From Pseudonocardia abyssalis (GTDB lineage Bacteria > Actinomycetota > Actinomycetes > Mycobacteriales > Pseudonocardiaceae), in assembly GCF_019263705.2 (NCBI RefSeq), contig NZ_JADQDK010000001.1, positions 5,208,001 to 5,272,000 on the forward strand: a stretch of 64,000 nt of DNA, read 5' to 3'. Within the stretch, counting starts at the first letter, position 1. Each line of letters starts with the position of its first letter. Below are positions 9,229 through 18,294 of this stretch, piece after piece. The translations under genes and the position numbers were made by a program. The notes beneath the pieces were generated by a model. It saw only the letters and a program-made list of their open reading frames with translations. It was not told the DNA's origin and did no database searches.

Positions 9229-9323
9229 GCCGCCAGTGTGCCGGGTCGACTTGTGGCCGGCTTGCGGCGCGCTGGTGCCGCGGGACGCAGTCCGCGCCAA
9301 GCGCCCGCGCGCACGATCCCGGC

Positions 9324-10010
9324 ATGACCACGACAGATCCGTCCCTGGACATCTCCGGCAACGACGTCCGGGGCTTCCTGCTCATGCACGACCAGATCCG
9401 CGCCGTCGTCCCGGAGGCGGCCCGCCACGTCCGGGCCCTGCGCCCGGGCGACCGCCGCGCCGCCCGGGCCCTCGTCCGCTGGTGGGCGGTGTTCTCCCGG
9501 GCGCTGCACCACCACCACGTCGCGGAGGACACCGAGCTCTGGCCGCTCGTGCTGGCCACCGCCCCCGAGCTGGCCGCGGAGGTGCGGCGCCTGGAGGCCG
9601 AGCACGCGCCGCTCGACGCCGACCTCGCGGCCGTCACCACCGCCCTGGAGCGGATCGGGACCCTCGCGGAGCCCGGGTTCCGGCCCGCCGCCGAGGAGCT
9701 GGCGGCCGCGCTCTCCCGTCTCGACACCTACCTGCGCCGCCACCTGGCCTCGGAGGAGGAGCTCGTGCTGCCCGTCATGCGCCACCGCATCGGCGCGGCC
9801 GACTGGACGGCGCTGGAGAAGGCACTGGCCGACCAGGGACACGGCCGCGACACCTCGGTGCTGCTGCCGATGTTCCTGGCCTACTCCCAGCCCGACCGCG
9901 TCGCGTTCCTGCGTGACCGACTGCCGGCGCCGGTCCTCGTGCTGCACGACCTCGTGCTGGGCCCGAGGTACCGGCGCCTGCTGAAGAAGCTTCCCGCCGC
10001 TACCAGGTGA
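9324..10010 (+). CDS. Hemerythrin HHE domain protein
   Basis: The 228-residue product has a four-helix hemerythrin fold. Candidate di-iron ligands are the His in LLMHDQIR, the His cluster in ALHHHHVAEDTE with the following Glu, the His in EAEHAPLD, and the HLASEEE segment of helix four. Such proteins bind O2, NO or metal, or act as redox sensors. The acidic and His residues needed are visible, but the fourth-helix ligand set is only inferred. The start is ATG 9324. The gene overlaps the 3' end of the convergent bkdC gene by 11 bases. Confidence 0.85.
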   Translation: MTTTDPSLDISGNDVRGFLLMHDQIRAVVPEAARHVRALRPGDRRAARALVRWWAVFSRALHHHHVAEDTELWPLVLATAPELAAEVRRLEAEHAPLDADLAAVTTALERIGTLAEPGFRPAAEELAAALSRLDTYLRRHLASEEELVLPVMRHRIGAADWTALEKALADQGHGRDTSVLLPMFLAYSQPDRVAFLRDRLPAPVLVLHDLVLGPRYRRLLKKLPAATR

Positions 10011-11385
10011 GGGCGAGCCCAGGGTCGGTGAGCAGCGCGCCGACGTCGGCGAGGAAGCGGGAGCCCTGCTCGCCGTCGACGAGTCGGTGGTCGAACGACA
10101 GCGCGAGCTGGCACACCGTGCGCACCGCCAGCTCGCCGTCGACGACCCACGGCGTCGGCTTGATCGCGCCGACCGCCAGGATCCCGGCCTCGCCCGGGTT
10201 GAGGATCGGCGTGCCGGTGTCGACGCCGAACACGCCGACGTTGGTGATCGTGAACGTGCCGCCCGCCATGTCGGCCGGCGGCGTCCTCCCCGACCGCGCC
10301 GTGGCCGTCAGCTCGCCCAGCGCCGACGCCAGCTCGCGCAGGGTGAGCGTGTCGGCGTCGCGGACGTTCGGCACGATCAGCCCGCGCGGGGTGGCCGCGG
10401 CGATCCCGAGCTGCATCCGGTCGAAGTAGACGATCTCGCCCGCGGCCTCGTCCCACCGCGCGTTGAGCTCCGGGGTGCGTCGCGCGGCCAGGCACACGGC
10501 CTTCGCGACGAAGGCCAGCGGCGTCAGCTTCACCTCGGCGTACTCGCGGGTGGCGCGGAGCCGGTCGCGCAGCGCCATCGTGGCCGTGACGTCGACGGCC
10601 AGGAACTCCGTGACGTGCGGCGCGGTGAACGCGCTGCTCACCATCGCCGCCGCGGTGTGCTTGCGGACGCCGCGGATCGGCTCGCGCCGGACCCCGCCCG
10701 TGGAGGCGACGGCGGCGGGGGCGACCGGGGCGGGTGCGGCGACGTGCGCCTGCACGTCCTCCCGCGTGATCACGCCCCCGGCGCCGGAGGGGGTGACGGC
10801 CCGCAGGTCGACCCCGAGGTCCCGCGCGAGCTTCCGGACCGGCGGCTTGGCCAACGGCACGACGGACGCCCCGGCGGTCACAACGTCCCCCGGAATGGCA
10901 GTAAAGCCACTTTCCTGCCGTGAGGTGGCAGCAAAGTGGCTGTGCTGCACCGGGGCGGGGGGCGGAGGGGCCGCGGGCGGCGCGGCGGCCGTGGGCGGTG
11001 CGGGGGTGCCGCGGCGGGGGCGGCGGGTCTGGGCGCCGGGGCGCGGGCCGTAGCCCACCAGGTTGGCGATCCGGCCGTCCTTGCCCGGCTCGCCGATCTT
11101 CGCGCCCTGCTCCTCCTCCACCGGGGCCGCAGGGGCGGGGGCCGCCTCGGCGGTCTCGATGCTGATGATCGGCGACCCGACGGCGACGGTCTGCCCCGGC
11201 TCCACCAGCAGCTTCCCGACGGTCCCGGCGTACGGCGACGGCAGCTCCACCGCGGCCTTCGCCGTCTCGATCTCGCACAGGATCTGGTTGACCGTGACGA
11301 CGTCACCCGCGGCGACGTTCCACGTGACGACCTCGGCCTCGGTCAGCCCCTCGCCGACGTCGGGCATGGCGAACTCGCGCAGCAT
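10000..11385 (-). CDS. bkdC: 2-oxoacid dehydrogenase E2 acyltransferase
   Basis: The 461-residue product has a lipoyl domain (1-80) with the lipoylated Lys43 in EIETAKAAVE, an Ala/Pro-rich linker (about 80-170), a peripheral subunit-binding domain (about 177-212), and a catalytic acyltransferase domain ending in SFDHRLVDGEQG with the His and Asp active-site residues. It transfers acyl groups to CoA in a pyruvate- or branched-chain-type complex with the E1 subunits encoded just upstream. The linker contains an unusual Ala/Pro-poor stretch (residues 146-163) that coincides with a 51-base DNA palindrome. ATG 11385 is used; an in-frame GTG at 11394 overlaps the E1-beta TGA and is an alternative start. 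E3 is not encoded here. Confidence 0.93.
   Translation of the reverse strand: MLREFAMPDVGEGLTEAEVVTWNVAAGDVVTVNQILCEIETAKAAVELPSPYAGTVGKLLVEPGQTVAVGSPIISIETAEAAPAPAAPVEEEQGAKIGEPGKDGRIANLVGYGPRPGAQTRRPRRGTPAPPTAAAPPAAPPPPAPVQHSHFAATSRQESGFTAIPGDVVTAGASVVPLAKPPVRKLARDLGVDLRAVTPSGAGGVITREDVQAHVAAPAPVAPAAVASTGGVRREPIRGVRKHTAAAMVSSAFTAPHVTEFLAVDVTATMALRDRLRATREYAEVKLTPLAFVAKAVCLAARRTPELNARWDEAAGEIVYFDRMQLGIAAATPRGLIVPNVRDADTLTLRELASALGELTATARSGRTPPADMAGGTFTITNVGVFGVDTGTPILNPGEAGILAVGAIKPTPWVVDGELAVRTVCQLALSFDHRLVDGEQGSRFLADVGALLTDPGLALTW
10898..10948. repeat. Palindromic element inside the E2 linker coding region
   Basis: The 22-base arms at 10898-10919 and 10927-10948 pair with three mismatches around a 7-base loop. 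The 15-base inner arm (AGCCACTTTCCTGCC) pairs with one mismatch. The element is 51 bases long, a multiple of three, and lies in frame within the acyltransferase gene, encoding residues 146-163. Its left arm matches about 15 of 21 positions of a second palindrome at 62316-62368, so it looks like a member of a dispersed REP-like family. Confidence 0.75.
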
Positions 11386-11390
11386 CGCGG

Positions 11391-12365
11391 TCACCAGCCC
11401 ATCGAGCGGTCGACGGCGTCCAGCACCCGGTCGAGGTCGGGGAGGTAGTCCTCCTCGCACTTCGACGGCGGGTACGGGGTGTCGAACCCCGTCACCCGCA
11501 GCACCGGGGCCTCCAACGAGTGGAAGCACTCCTGCTGCACCCGCGCGCAGACCTCCGCGGCCACCGACGTCTCCGACGGTGCCTCCGCGACCACGACGAG
11601 CCGCCCGGTGCGCCGCACCGAGTCGAACACCGGGCCGAGGTCGAGCGGGGACAGCGTGCGCAGGTCGATCACCTCGATGTCGTGGCCGTCGGCGACCGCG
11701 GCCTCCGCGGCGTCGAGGCAGGTCTTGAGCACCGGCCCGTACCCGGCGATCGAGAGCGACGAGCCGGGCCGCGCGACCCGCGAGGTGTGCAGCGGCTGCG
11801 GCTCGGCGGTCACGTCGACCTCGGCCTTCTCCCAGTACCGACGCTTCGGCTCGAAGAAGATCACCGGGTCGTCGCTGGCGATGGCCTGCTGGATCATCCA
11901 GTAGGCGTCGACGGGGTTGGAGCACGCGACGACCTTCAGTCCCGCGACGTGCGCGAACAGCGCCTCGGGCGACTCGCTGTGGTGCTCGACGGCCCCGATC
12001 CCGCCGCCGAACGGGATGCGCACGACGACCGGCATCGGCACCTTGCCCTGCGAGCGGAAGTGCAGCTTCGCGAGCTGGGAGACGATCTGGTCGTAGCCGG
12101 GGAAAACGAACCCGTCGAACTGGATCTCGCACACCGGCCGGAACCCGCGGATCGCCAGGCCGACCGCGGTGCCGATGATGCCGCTCTCGGCGAGCGGGGT
12201 GTCGAGCACGCGCTGCTCGCCGAAGTCCTTCTGCAGCCCGTCGGTGACGCGGAAGACGCCACCGAGCTTGCCGACGTCCTCGCCCATCACCAGGACCTTC
12301 GGGTCGCGCTCCATCGCGGCGCGCAGCCCGTCGTTGATCGCCTTCGCCATCGTCAGCACGGCCAT
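11391..12365 (-). CDS. bkdB: 2-oxoacid dehydrogenase E1 component, beta subunit
   Basis: The 324-residue product is the beta subunit of a heterotetrameric E1. It has the N-terminal MAVLTMAKAINDGLR start, the VMGEDVG motif that contacts the thiamine diphosphate region, FGGGIGAVEHHSESPEA, and a C-terminal transketolase-like fold (DLRTLSPLD, VVVAEAP). With the alpha subunit it decarboxylates a 2-oxoacid and reductively acylates the E2 lipoyl group. The start ATG 12365 is one base after the alpha stop codon, and its stop overlaps a possible GTG start of bkdC, so all three genes are one operon. Whether the substrate is pyruvate or a branched-chain oxoacid cannot be settled by eye. Confidence 0.93.
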   Translation of the reverse strand: MAVLTMAKAINDGLRAAMERDPKVLVMGEDVGKLGGVFRVTDGLQKDFGEQRVLDTPLAESGIIGTAVGLAIRGFRPVCEIQFDGFVFPGYDQIVSQLAKLHFRSQGKVPMPVVVRIPFGGGIGAVEHHSESPEALFAHVAGLKVVACSNPVDAYWMIQQAIASDDPVIFFEPKRRYWEKAEVDVTAEPQPLHTSRVARPGSSLSIAGYGPVLKTCLDAAEAAVADGHDIEVIDLRTLSPLDLGPVFDSVRRTGRLVVVAEAPSETSVAAEVCARVQQECFHSLEAPVLRVTGFDTPYPPSKCEEDYLPDLDRVLDAVDRSMGW

Positions 12366-12366
12366 G

Positions 12367-13548
12367 TCAGACCCCCTCGAACGACGCGTGGTACGCCAGG
12401 AAGGCCTCGCGCTGGGCGTCGACCGCGGGCGAGCCGTCGGCGTAGACCTCCGAGAAGATCCGGTCCGCTGCGGGCGCCGGCATGTCGACGCAGTGTTGGC
12501 GGAAGCGCGCGGCGAGCGCATCGGCGTCGGCCTGCACGCCGTCGAAGAACTCCGGCTCGACGCCCAGGGAGCGCACCAGGTGCACCCGCACCCGCTCGAT
12601 CGGGTCCTTGAGCTTCCACAGCTCCAGCTCGTCGGCGAGGCGGTAGCGGGTGGGGTCGTCGGAGGTGGTGTGGGCGTCCATCCGGTAGGTGAACGCCTCG
12701 ATCAGCACCGGGCCGTTGCCGGTGCGGCACTCCTCCAGCGCCCAGCGCGTGACGGCGAGACAGGCGATGACGTCGTTGCCGTCGACGCGGATGCCGTCGA
12801 AGCCGTAACCCTGCGCGCGCTTGTAGAGCGGCACGCGGGTCTGGCGTTCGGTGGGCTCGGAGATGGCCCACTGGTTGTTCTGGCAGTAGAAGACGACCGG
12901 CGCGTCGTAGACCGCGGCCCAGACGAAACCCTCGTGCACGTCGCCCTGCGACGTGGCGCCGTCGCCGAAGAAGCAGATCGTGGCCTCGGCGTCGTCGCCG
13001 CCGACCCTGCCCTCGAACTTCTGGCCCATCGCGTACCCGGTGGCGTTGAGGCACTGGTTGCCGATGACGATCGTGTACAGGTGGAAGCCGGTGGCCTTCG
13101 GGTCCCAGCTGCCGTGGTCGGTGCCGCGGAAGATGCCGAGCAGGTCGGTCGGGTCGACGCCGCGGGTCCACGCCACGCCGTGCTCGCGGTAGGACGGGAA
13201 CGCCATGTCCTGCGGGGCCATCGCGCGGCCGGCGCCGATCTGCGCGGCCTCCTGGCCCAGCAGCGGCACCCAGATCCCGAGCTGGCCCTGGCGTTGCAGC
13301 GCGTTGCCCTCGCGGTCGAAACGGCGGACCAGCACGAGGTCGCGGTAGAGGTTCTTCAGCATCTCGACGTCGACGTCGGCCGCGTAGGCGTCGAAGCGGG
13401 GGTCCGGCACCCGCTCGCCCTCGGGCGTGAGCAGCTGGACCAGGTCGGCCCCGCCCTCGTCGGTGCCCTTCAACCCGGCGACGACGTGGTCGTGGCCGGG
13501 GTGGGAGTCGGTGGACGTGGGCGGCGTCCAGTCCTGAGGTGTGGACAC
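12367..13548 (-). CDS. bkdA: 2-oxoacid dehydrogenase E1 component, alpha subunit
   Basis: The 393-residue product carries the thiamine-diphosphate motif GDG (FFGDGATSQGD) through NN (CQNNQWAIS) and the phosphorylation-loop-like region YRMDAHTTSDDPTRY. A 50-residue polar N-terminus precedes the domain. The start is GTG 13548 with a good GAGGAG Shine-Dalgarno a few bases upstream, so the longer in-frame ORF is not needed. It is the first gene of the bkdA-bkdB-bkdC operon. The closest well-known set is mycobacterial Rv2497c-Rv2495c, annotated as branched-chain or pyruvate dehydrogenase; the symbol follows that precedent and is not proof of substrate. Confidence 0.93.
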   Translation of the reverse strand: MSTPQDWTPPTSTDSHPGHDHVVAGLKGTDEGGADLVQLLTPEGERVPDPRFDAYAADVDVEMLKNLYRDLVLVRRFDREGNALQRQGQLGIWVPLLGQEAAQIGAGRAMAPQDMAFPSYREHGVAWTRGVDPTDLLGIFRGTDHGSWDPKATGFHLYTIVIGNQCLNATGYAMGQKFEGRVGGDDAEATICFFGDGATSQGDVHEGFVWAAVYDAPVVFYCQNNQWAISEPTERQTRVPLYKRAQGYGFDGIRVDGNDVIACLAVTRWALEECRTGNGPVLIEAFTYRMDAHTTSDDPTRYRLADELELWKLKDPIERVRVHLVRSLGVEPEFFDGVQADADALAARFRQHCVDMPAPAADRIFSEVYADGSPAVDAQREAFLAYHASFEGV

Positions 13549-13716
13549 GGGTGCTCCTCGCGGTGTCGGCCCGCGTCCGGTTCGTGGCGGGCGCGGGACG
13601 GGTCGTCCGGCGTGCGCGGGCCCGGGGTGTGGGCCCACGCACGTGACGGATCCTTCCCGCCATCCTGACACGGGGAGGCGGCGGTGCGGGAGCGTCCGCG
13701 GTGGAGTATCGGTGGA

Positions 13717-14073
13717 TCAGGCCCCGTGCTCGCGCGGGCCAGGCTGCGGCGGCCGGTAGTCGGCGGTGCCGGGCTGGTTCACCTGGGTCGGGGCGTCGTG
13801 GCCGTACGCGGTGGGCTGTCCGTAGGCGGGGTTCTGGCCGTAGGTGCTGTGGCCGTTGCCCGCGGCGCCGGGGCCCGCGGGGATCCCCGCCGCGCCCTTG
13901 GCCTTCTTCGCGACCCCGTCGATCTGGGTGCGGTACTTGCCCTTGGTCTGCTTGTCGACGAACGAGGCCGCCTGGTCGAGGTACTTCCCGGCCTTGTCGG
14001 GGTTGCTCCTGGCGTAGCGGCGGGCCGCCTCTGCGGCCGTGGCGAGGGTGGCGAGTCTTTTGAACAGGGACAT
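13717..14073 (-). CDS. MT0933-like (antitoxin-family) small protein
   Basis: The 118-residue product has an N-terminal 55-residue helical segment rich in Lys and Ala (KAGKYLDQAASFVDKQTKGK), matching the MT0933 antitoxin-like family, followed by a Gly/Pro/Tyr/Gln-rich low-complexity tail with repeated Y-G-x-x-P-x-Y-G motifs. ATG 14073 follows an AGAG purine stretch. No adjacent toxin gene is present, so an antitoxin function is doubtful; many family members are orphan stress-like proteins. The tail suggests surface or phase-separating behaviour, but that is speculation. Confidence 0.7.
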   Translation of the reverse strand: MSLFKRLATLATAAEAARRYARSNPDKAGKYLDQAASFVDKQTKGKYRTQIDGVAKKAKGAAGIPAGPGAAGNGHSTYGQNPAYGQPTAYGHDAPTQVNQPGTADYRPPQPGPREHGA

Positions 14074-14227
14074 CTCTTCACGGTACCCATCCCGATCGAT
14101 GATCACTCTCGAACGGACGATCGTGACGCAGGGTGACTTCACGCAACGGTGACCGGCTTCCGGGTGTCGATCGGGTGACTCGATGGCAACATCCCGGCGG
14201 TAATCACACCATCGTGGAGGTTCCCCC

Positions 14228-15031
14228 GTGTTGCGTCGCACCATCCCAGCGGCCCTGTCCGTCGCCGTGCTCACCGTCGGACTCGCCGCGTGCGGCGGCG
14301 GAGGTGACGGTGCGGCACCCGCGGCCGAGGGCGGCGTCGAGCTCACCAACGACGGCCAGCTGACGTGGTGCACCTCGCTGCCCTACGAGCCGTTCGAGTT
14401 CCAGCAGGGCGACCAGGTCGTCGGGTTCGAGGTCGATCTCGTAGCCCTGATCGCCGAGCGGCTGAACGCCACCCCCACCGTGGTCGTCACCGCGTTCGAG
14501 GGCATCCAGTCCGGCACCGACCTCACCGTCGGCACCTGCGACCTGGCCGCCGCCGGCATGACGATCACGCCCGTCCGCGAGGAGAACTTCGACTTCTCCG
14601 AGCCGTTCTTCGACGCCACCCAGGCACTGCTCGTGCGCGGCGACTCCGGCATCACCACCGCCGAGCAGCTCGCGGGCCGCAACGTCGGTGTGCAGAACGG
14701 CACCACCGGAGCCGACTACGCCGCGACGAACATCCCGGGCGCCAACCTCATCACCTTCGAGGACCTGGGCCTGCTCACCACCGCGATCCAGACCGGCCAG
14801 GTCGACGCCGTCATCCAGGACAACGGCCCGCTGCTGAGCTTCGCCACCCAGAACCCCGAGTTCACGGTGACCACCGAGTTCGACACCGGCGAGCAGTACG
14901 GCATGGGCGTGCGCACCGGCAACACCGCGCTGCTCGAGGTCGTCAACGAGGTGCTGGCCACCTCGCGGACCGACGGCACCTACGACGCGGCGTACGAGAA
15001 GTGGTTCGGCACCGCGGCGCCGGCGAACTGA
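14228..15031 (+). CDS. Amino-acid ABC transporter substrate-binding lipoprotein
   Basis: The 267-residue product has a lipoprotein signal with lipobox LAAC (Cys22) and a solute-binding family 3 fold. Recognisable elements are YEPFEF near the N-terminus, the TITPVREENFDFSEPFF hinge motif, and GVQNGTTGADYA in the second lobe. It is a membrane-anchored receptor for polar amino acids or glutamine-like ligands and delivers them to the permease and ATPase encoded immediately downstream. GTG 14228 is preceded by a strong GGAGG sequence 7 bases upstream. The exact ligand is unknown. Confidence 0.93.
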   Translation: MLRRTIPAALSVAVLTVGLAACGGGGDGAAPAAEGGVELTNDGQLTWCTSLPYEPFEFQQGDQVVGFEVDLVALIAERLNATPTVVVTAFEGIQSGTDLTVGTCDLAAAGMTITPVREENFDFSEPFFDATQALLVRGDSGITTAEQLAGRNVGVQNGTTGADYAATNIPGANLITFEDLGLLTTAIQTGQVDAVIQDNGPLLSFATQNPEFTVTTEFDTGEQYGMGVRTGNTALLEVVNEVLATSRTDGTYDAAYEKWFGTAAPAN

Positions 15032-15038
15032 GCACGCC

Positions 15039-15845
15039 GTGGCACTGACCCGCCGTCAACGCACCCGGTTGTCCCGGGGGATCCAGTACGGCATCGCGGT
15101 CGCGGTCGTCCTCCTGGTGGCGTTCACCGCCGACTGGGACGTCGTCCGCCGGACGTTCTTCAACCTCGACGTCGCGGCCGGGCTGTTCCCGGCGGTCATC
15201 ACGACCGCGCTGCTCAACACCCTGACCTTCACGGTGCTGGGCTTCGCACTGGCACTGGCCCTCGGGCTGGTGCTGGCGCTGATGCGGCTGTCGTCGATCG
15301 CGGTGTACCGCTGGGCCGCGGGCATCTACATCGAGTTCTTCCGCGGCCTGCCGGCGCTGCTGATCTTCATCGCGATCGGGTTCGGTGTCCCGCTGGCGTT
15401 CCAGATCCAGCTCGACCGCATCGTGACGATCACGGCGGCGCTCGGCATCGTCGGCTCGGCCTACATCGCGGAGACGATCCGGGCGGGTATCCAGGCGGTG
15501 CCGAAGGGGCAGGTCGAGGCGGCCCGGTCGCTCGGCATGTCCCCGGCGCGGACGATGATCTTCGTGGTGATCCCGCAGGCGTTCCGGATCATCCTGCCGC
15601 CGCTGACGAACGAGCTGATCCTGCTGACGAAGGACTCGTCGCTCGCGTTCCTGCTGGGCACGACCCTGACCCAGCAGGAGCTCGCCCAGTTCGGCCGGGC
15701 GGCGCTGAACCAGAACCCCGGTCTCACGCCGATCCTCGTGGTCGGCCTCTGCTACCTGATCATCACGCTGCCGCTGTCGTTCCTGGCCCGTCGCCTGGAG
15801 CGCCGGTTCGGCAGCGCGGGCCAACCCCAGGGAGCGGCAGTATGA
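15039..15845 (+). CDS. Amino-acid ABC transporter permease
   Basis: The 268-residue product is a HisM/GlnP-type permease with five or six transmembrane helices. It has the conserved cytoplasmic EAA loop ([27 protein letters not shown]) that docks on the ATPase. GTG 15039 lies 7 bases after the substrate-binding protein stop, and its end overlaps the start of the ATPase gene by 4 bases (ATGA), so the three genes are one operon. A single permease gene implies a homodimer, as in GlnP-like systems. Confidence 0.93.
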   Translation: MALTRRQRTRLSRGIQYGIAVAVVLLVAFTADWDVVRRTFFNLDVAAGLFPAVITTALLNTLTFTVLGFALALALGLVLALMRLSSIAVYRWAAGIYIEFFRGLPALLIFIAIGFGVPLAFQIQLDRIVTITAALGIVGSAYIAETIRAGIQAVPKGQVEAARSLGMSPARTMIFVVIPQAFRIILPPLTNELILLTKDSSLAFLLGTTLTQQELAQFGRAALNQNPGLTPILVVGLCYLIITLPLSFLARRLERRFGSAGQPQGAAV

Positions 15846-16588
15846 GTGACGCGGCCGTCGTCATCACCGGTCTGCACAAGTCGTTCGGGCCCCGCGAGGT
15901 GCTCAAGGGCATCGACCTCACGGTCCCCCGCGGCGAGGTGCTGTGCATCATCGGGCCGTCCGGTTCGGGCAAGTCGACGTTGCTGCGCTGCGTCAACGTG
16001 CTGGAGGAGCCGACCAGCGGCACCGTCGTCGTCGACGGCCGGGACATGACCGACCCGGACTGCGACATCGACGCCGCCCGCCGCAGTGTCGGCATGGTGT
16101 TCCAGAGCTTCAACCTGTTCGCGCACCTGAACGTGCTGGCCAACCTGACGCTGGCCCAGCGCCGGGTGCTCGGGCGGAGCAAGGCCGACGCGGAGAAGGT
16201 GGCGCTGGCCAACCTGGAGAAGGTCGGCCTCGCGGGGCGGGGCGAGGCGCAGGCCGCGCAGCTCTCCGGGGGCCAGCAGCAGCGGGTCGCGATCGCGCGG
16301 GCACTGTCGATGGACCCCGACGTCATGCTGTTCGACGAGCCCACCTCCGCCCTGGACCCGGAGCTCGTCGGCGACGTCCTCGGGGTCATGCGCACCCTGG
16401 CCGCGGAGGGGATGACGATGCTCGTGGTCACCCACGAGATCCAGTTCGCCCGCGAGGTGGCCGACCGGGTGCTGTTCATCGACGACGGGAAGATCGTCGA
16501 GATCGGTCCGCCGTCGGAGGTGATCGGCAACCCGCAGCAGCAGCGGACCAGGGACTTCCTGGCCCGGGTGCTGCAGAAGGCCACCTGA
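15842..16588 (+). CDS. Amino-acid ABC transporter ATP-binding protein
   Basis: The 248-residue product has all ABC ATPase motifs: Walker [11 protein letters not shown]-loop FQSFNLF, signature LSGGQQQR, Walker [15 protein letters not shown], and the switch His in VVTHE. The sequence is of the GlnQ/HisP type. It powers the transporter whose receptor and permease precede it. It starts at ATG 15842 within the permease stop region. Confidence 0.95.
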   Translation: MSDAAVVITGLHKSFGPREVLKGIDLTVPRGEVLCIIGPSGSGKSTLLRCVNVLEEPTSGTVVVDGRDMTDPDCDIDAARRSVGMVFQSFNLFAHLNVLANLTLAQRRVLGRSKADAEKVALANLEKVGLAGRGEAQAAQLSGGQQQRVAIARALSMDPDVMLFDEPTSALDPELVGDVLGVMRTLAAEGMTMLVVTHEIQFAREVADRVLFIDDGKIVEIGPPSEVIGNPQQQRTRDFLARVLQKAT

Positions 16589-16745
16589 CCGACCGTCCGG
16601 GGACGGCGGGGGACAGCAGCCGCTGCGGGCCGTCCGGGACGAGGACCAGGCACTCGCCGCCGCCCGGATCGCCACCTGTGCGTAGGCGTTCCGGGCGGCG
16701 ACGGACGTGTGCGGGATGCGGGCGAGCATCCGGTCGCCCCTGGTG

Positions 16746-17582
16746 CTACTTGGCCAGGAACTCCAGCAGGGCGGAGTTGAACTCCTCCGCGTGCGTCGCG
16801 TTGATCGCGTGCGGTCCGCCCTCGATGACGACGAGCTCGCTGTCCTTGATGGACTCGGCGCTGCGCTTGCCGCTGACCTCGAACGGCACGACGGCATCGG
16901 CGTCGCCGTGGATCACCAGCGTCGGGATCGAGATCGCGGCGACGTCCTCGCGGAAGTCGGTGCGGCCGAACGCGGTGATGCAGTCGAGCGTGCCCTTCGG
17001 CGACGCGCCCGCGGCGATGGCCTTCGCGTAGAGCCGCTGGTCCTCGCTGATCTTCAGCTCGCCGTTCGCGGAGAAGAAACTGGTGGTGAAGTCCTCCAGG
17101 AACGCGAGCCGGTCGCCCGTCACGCCGCCCTGGAACGCCTCGATGGTGGCGTCGTCGAGCCCGCCGTCGGGGTTGTCGTCGGACTTGTAGAGGTACGGCG
17201 GCACGGCGGCGGCCAGCACGGCGCGGCTCACGCGGCCGTTGTCGCCGTGCTTCGCGACGTAGCGGACGACCTCACCGCCGCCCATCGAGAACCCGACGAG
17301 TGCGGCGTCGGTGACGTCGAGGTGCACGAGCAGGGCGTGCAGGTCGTCGGTGAAGGTGTCGTAGTCGTAGCCGTCCCACGGCTGCGAGGACTGGCCGAAC
17401 CCGCGGCGGTCGTAGGTGATGACGCGGTAGCCGGCGTCGATCAGCGCGGGCACCTGCGCCTCCCAGGAGCGGCCGGACAGCGGCCACCCGTGGATGAGGA
17501 CGACCGGGCGGCCGGAGCCGTGGTCCTCGTAGTACAGCTCGACGGGGGCGTCGTTCTCGGTGCTGACGTTGACGGTGGCCAT
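16746..17582 (-). CDS. Alpha/beta hydrolase, cofactor-free haloperoxidase-like
   Basis: The 278-residue product is an alpha/beta hydrolase closely resembling non-haem chloroperoxidases. Catalytic elements are the nucleophile Ser99 in GFSMGGGE, the acid Asp in VIHGDADAVVP, and the His in GGPHAIN. The oxyanion region HGWPLSG (31-37) is typical. Natural substrates may be esters or lactones; haloperoxidase activity in this family is often a side reaction. ATG 17582 is clear. The flanking 157-base gap to the transporter contains no supported gene. Confidence 0.88.
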   Translation of the reverse strand: MATVNVSTENDAPVELYYEDHGSGRPVVLIHGWPLSGRSWEAQVPALIDAGYRVITYDRRGFGQSSQPWDGYDYDTFTDDLHALLVHLDVTDAALVGFSMGGGEVVRYVAKHGDNGRVSRAVLAAAVPPYLYKSDDNPDGGLDDATIEAFQGGVTGDRLAFLEDFTTSFFSANGELKISEDQRLYAKAIAAGASPKGTLDCITAFGRTDFREDVAAISIPTLVIHGDADAVVPFEVSGKRSAESIKDSELVVIEGGPHAINATHAEEFNSALLEFLAK

Positions 17583-17654
17583 GCGGAACCTCCGGACGAA
17601 ATCTGTTGTGCGCGACCTAACGCGCCTGTGTGGAGTACCAACCGAGAGCCACCG

Positions 17655-18284
17655 TCAGTAATCCCCGCCTCCCGCATCGTGGGAAGCCAGTACCGGCCGG
17701 AAGCCGTACCGCAGAGCCGCGACCGAGGTCGGGGGGGTGAGCACCGTCAGATCCCCGGCCAGGCGAGGGACGGGGTCGCACCAGCCGTCGAAGGAGAAGG
17801 CGAACAGCCGGTCGCCGAGCACCAGCCGCGGCCCGTCGGCGAGCACGACGGTCCCGTCGGGAAGGTCGGGGCCGCACCACGTGCGCCGGTCGCCCGCCCG
17901 GACCAGCCCGCGGCCGTGGCGCAGGCGTTCAGCGGCGAGCGCCCGGTTGAGGTCGCCCGCCCGCACCGGCTCACCGAGTGCCGCGGTCACCGCCTCCCGG
18001 TAGGCGAGGTAGGCGCCGTGCCGGCACTCGCCGCAGGGCCGGTGCCCCGCGGCGAGCGCCACGGCGTCGTCGAGGAAGAACAGGGGCGTCCAGCGGCCGG
18101 GCCGCGCCAGCCCGACCCGCCGGTCCCGGAACCGCGTCACGCAGGAGATCCACAGGTTGCCCCGGTGGTGCCGGACGACCGTGCCGTCGTCGTCGACGAG
18201 GCAGCCGCGGTTGCCGGTGAACATCCCCCGCGCCGGGACGGCGTGCAGGTCGCCCCACGGATCGACGCGGTTGCGCCGGGTCAC
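17655..18284 (-). CDS. Conserved hypothetical with HRPCxxC motif
   Basis: The 209-residue product is not assigned. It has a conserved-looking N-terminus (RRNRVDPWGDL...ARGMFTGNRGCL), a middle segment ending FFLDDAVALAAGHRPCGECR, and a Trp/Asp-rich C-terminal half. The GHRPCGECR motif resembles the second zinc-binding pair of the Ada DNA-repair protein, which suggests a metal site, but the first Cys pair is not evident. GTG 18284 is the start. It lies 10 bases downstream of the AhpD-like gene on the same strand and may be cotranscribed. Confidence 0.6.
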   Translation of the reverse strand: MTRRNRVDPWGDLHAVPARGMFTGNRGCLVDDDGTVVRHHRGNLWISCVTRFRDRRVGLARPGRWTPLFFLDDAVALAAGHRPCGECRHGAYLAYREAVTAALGEPVRAGDLNRALAAERLRHGRGLVRAGDRRTWCGPDLPDGTVVLADGPRLVLGDRLFAFSFDGWCDPVPRLAGDLTVLTPPTSVAALRYGFRPVLASHDAGGGDY

Positions 18285-18294
18285 GACCCGACCC

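Noticed and set aside
10000..12132. E2 protein with a 250-residue N-terminal extension
   Set aside because: The extension is the E1-beta gene read in another frame; the lipoyl domain starts at 11385.
13717..14073. Toxin-antitoxin pair
   Set aside because: Only an antitoxin-like helix is present; neighbours are metabolic and transport genes, not a toxin.
16589..16745. Possible short gene between the ABC transporter and the hydrolase
   Set aside because: Short minus-strand peptides can be read but none has a start, a ribosome-binding site or recognisable conservation.
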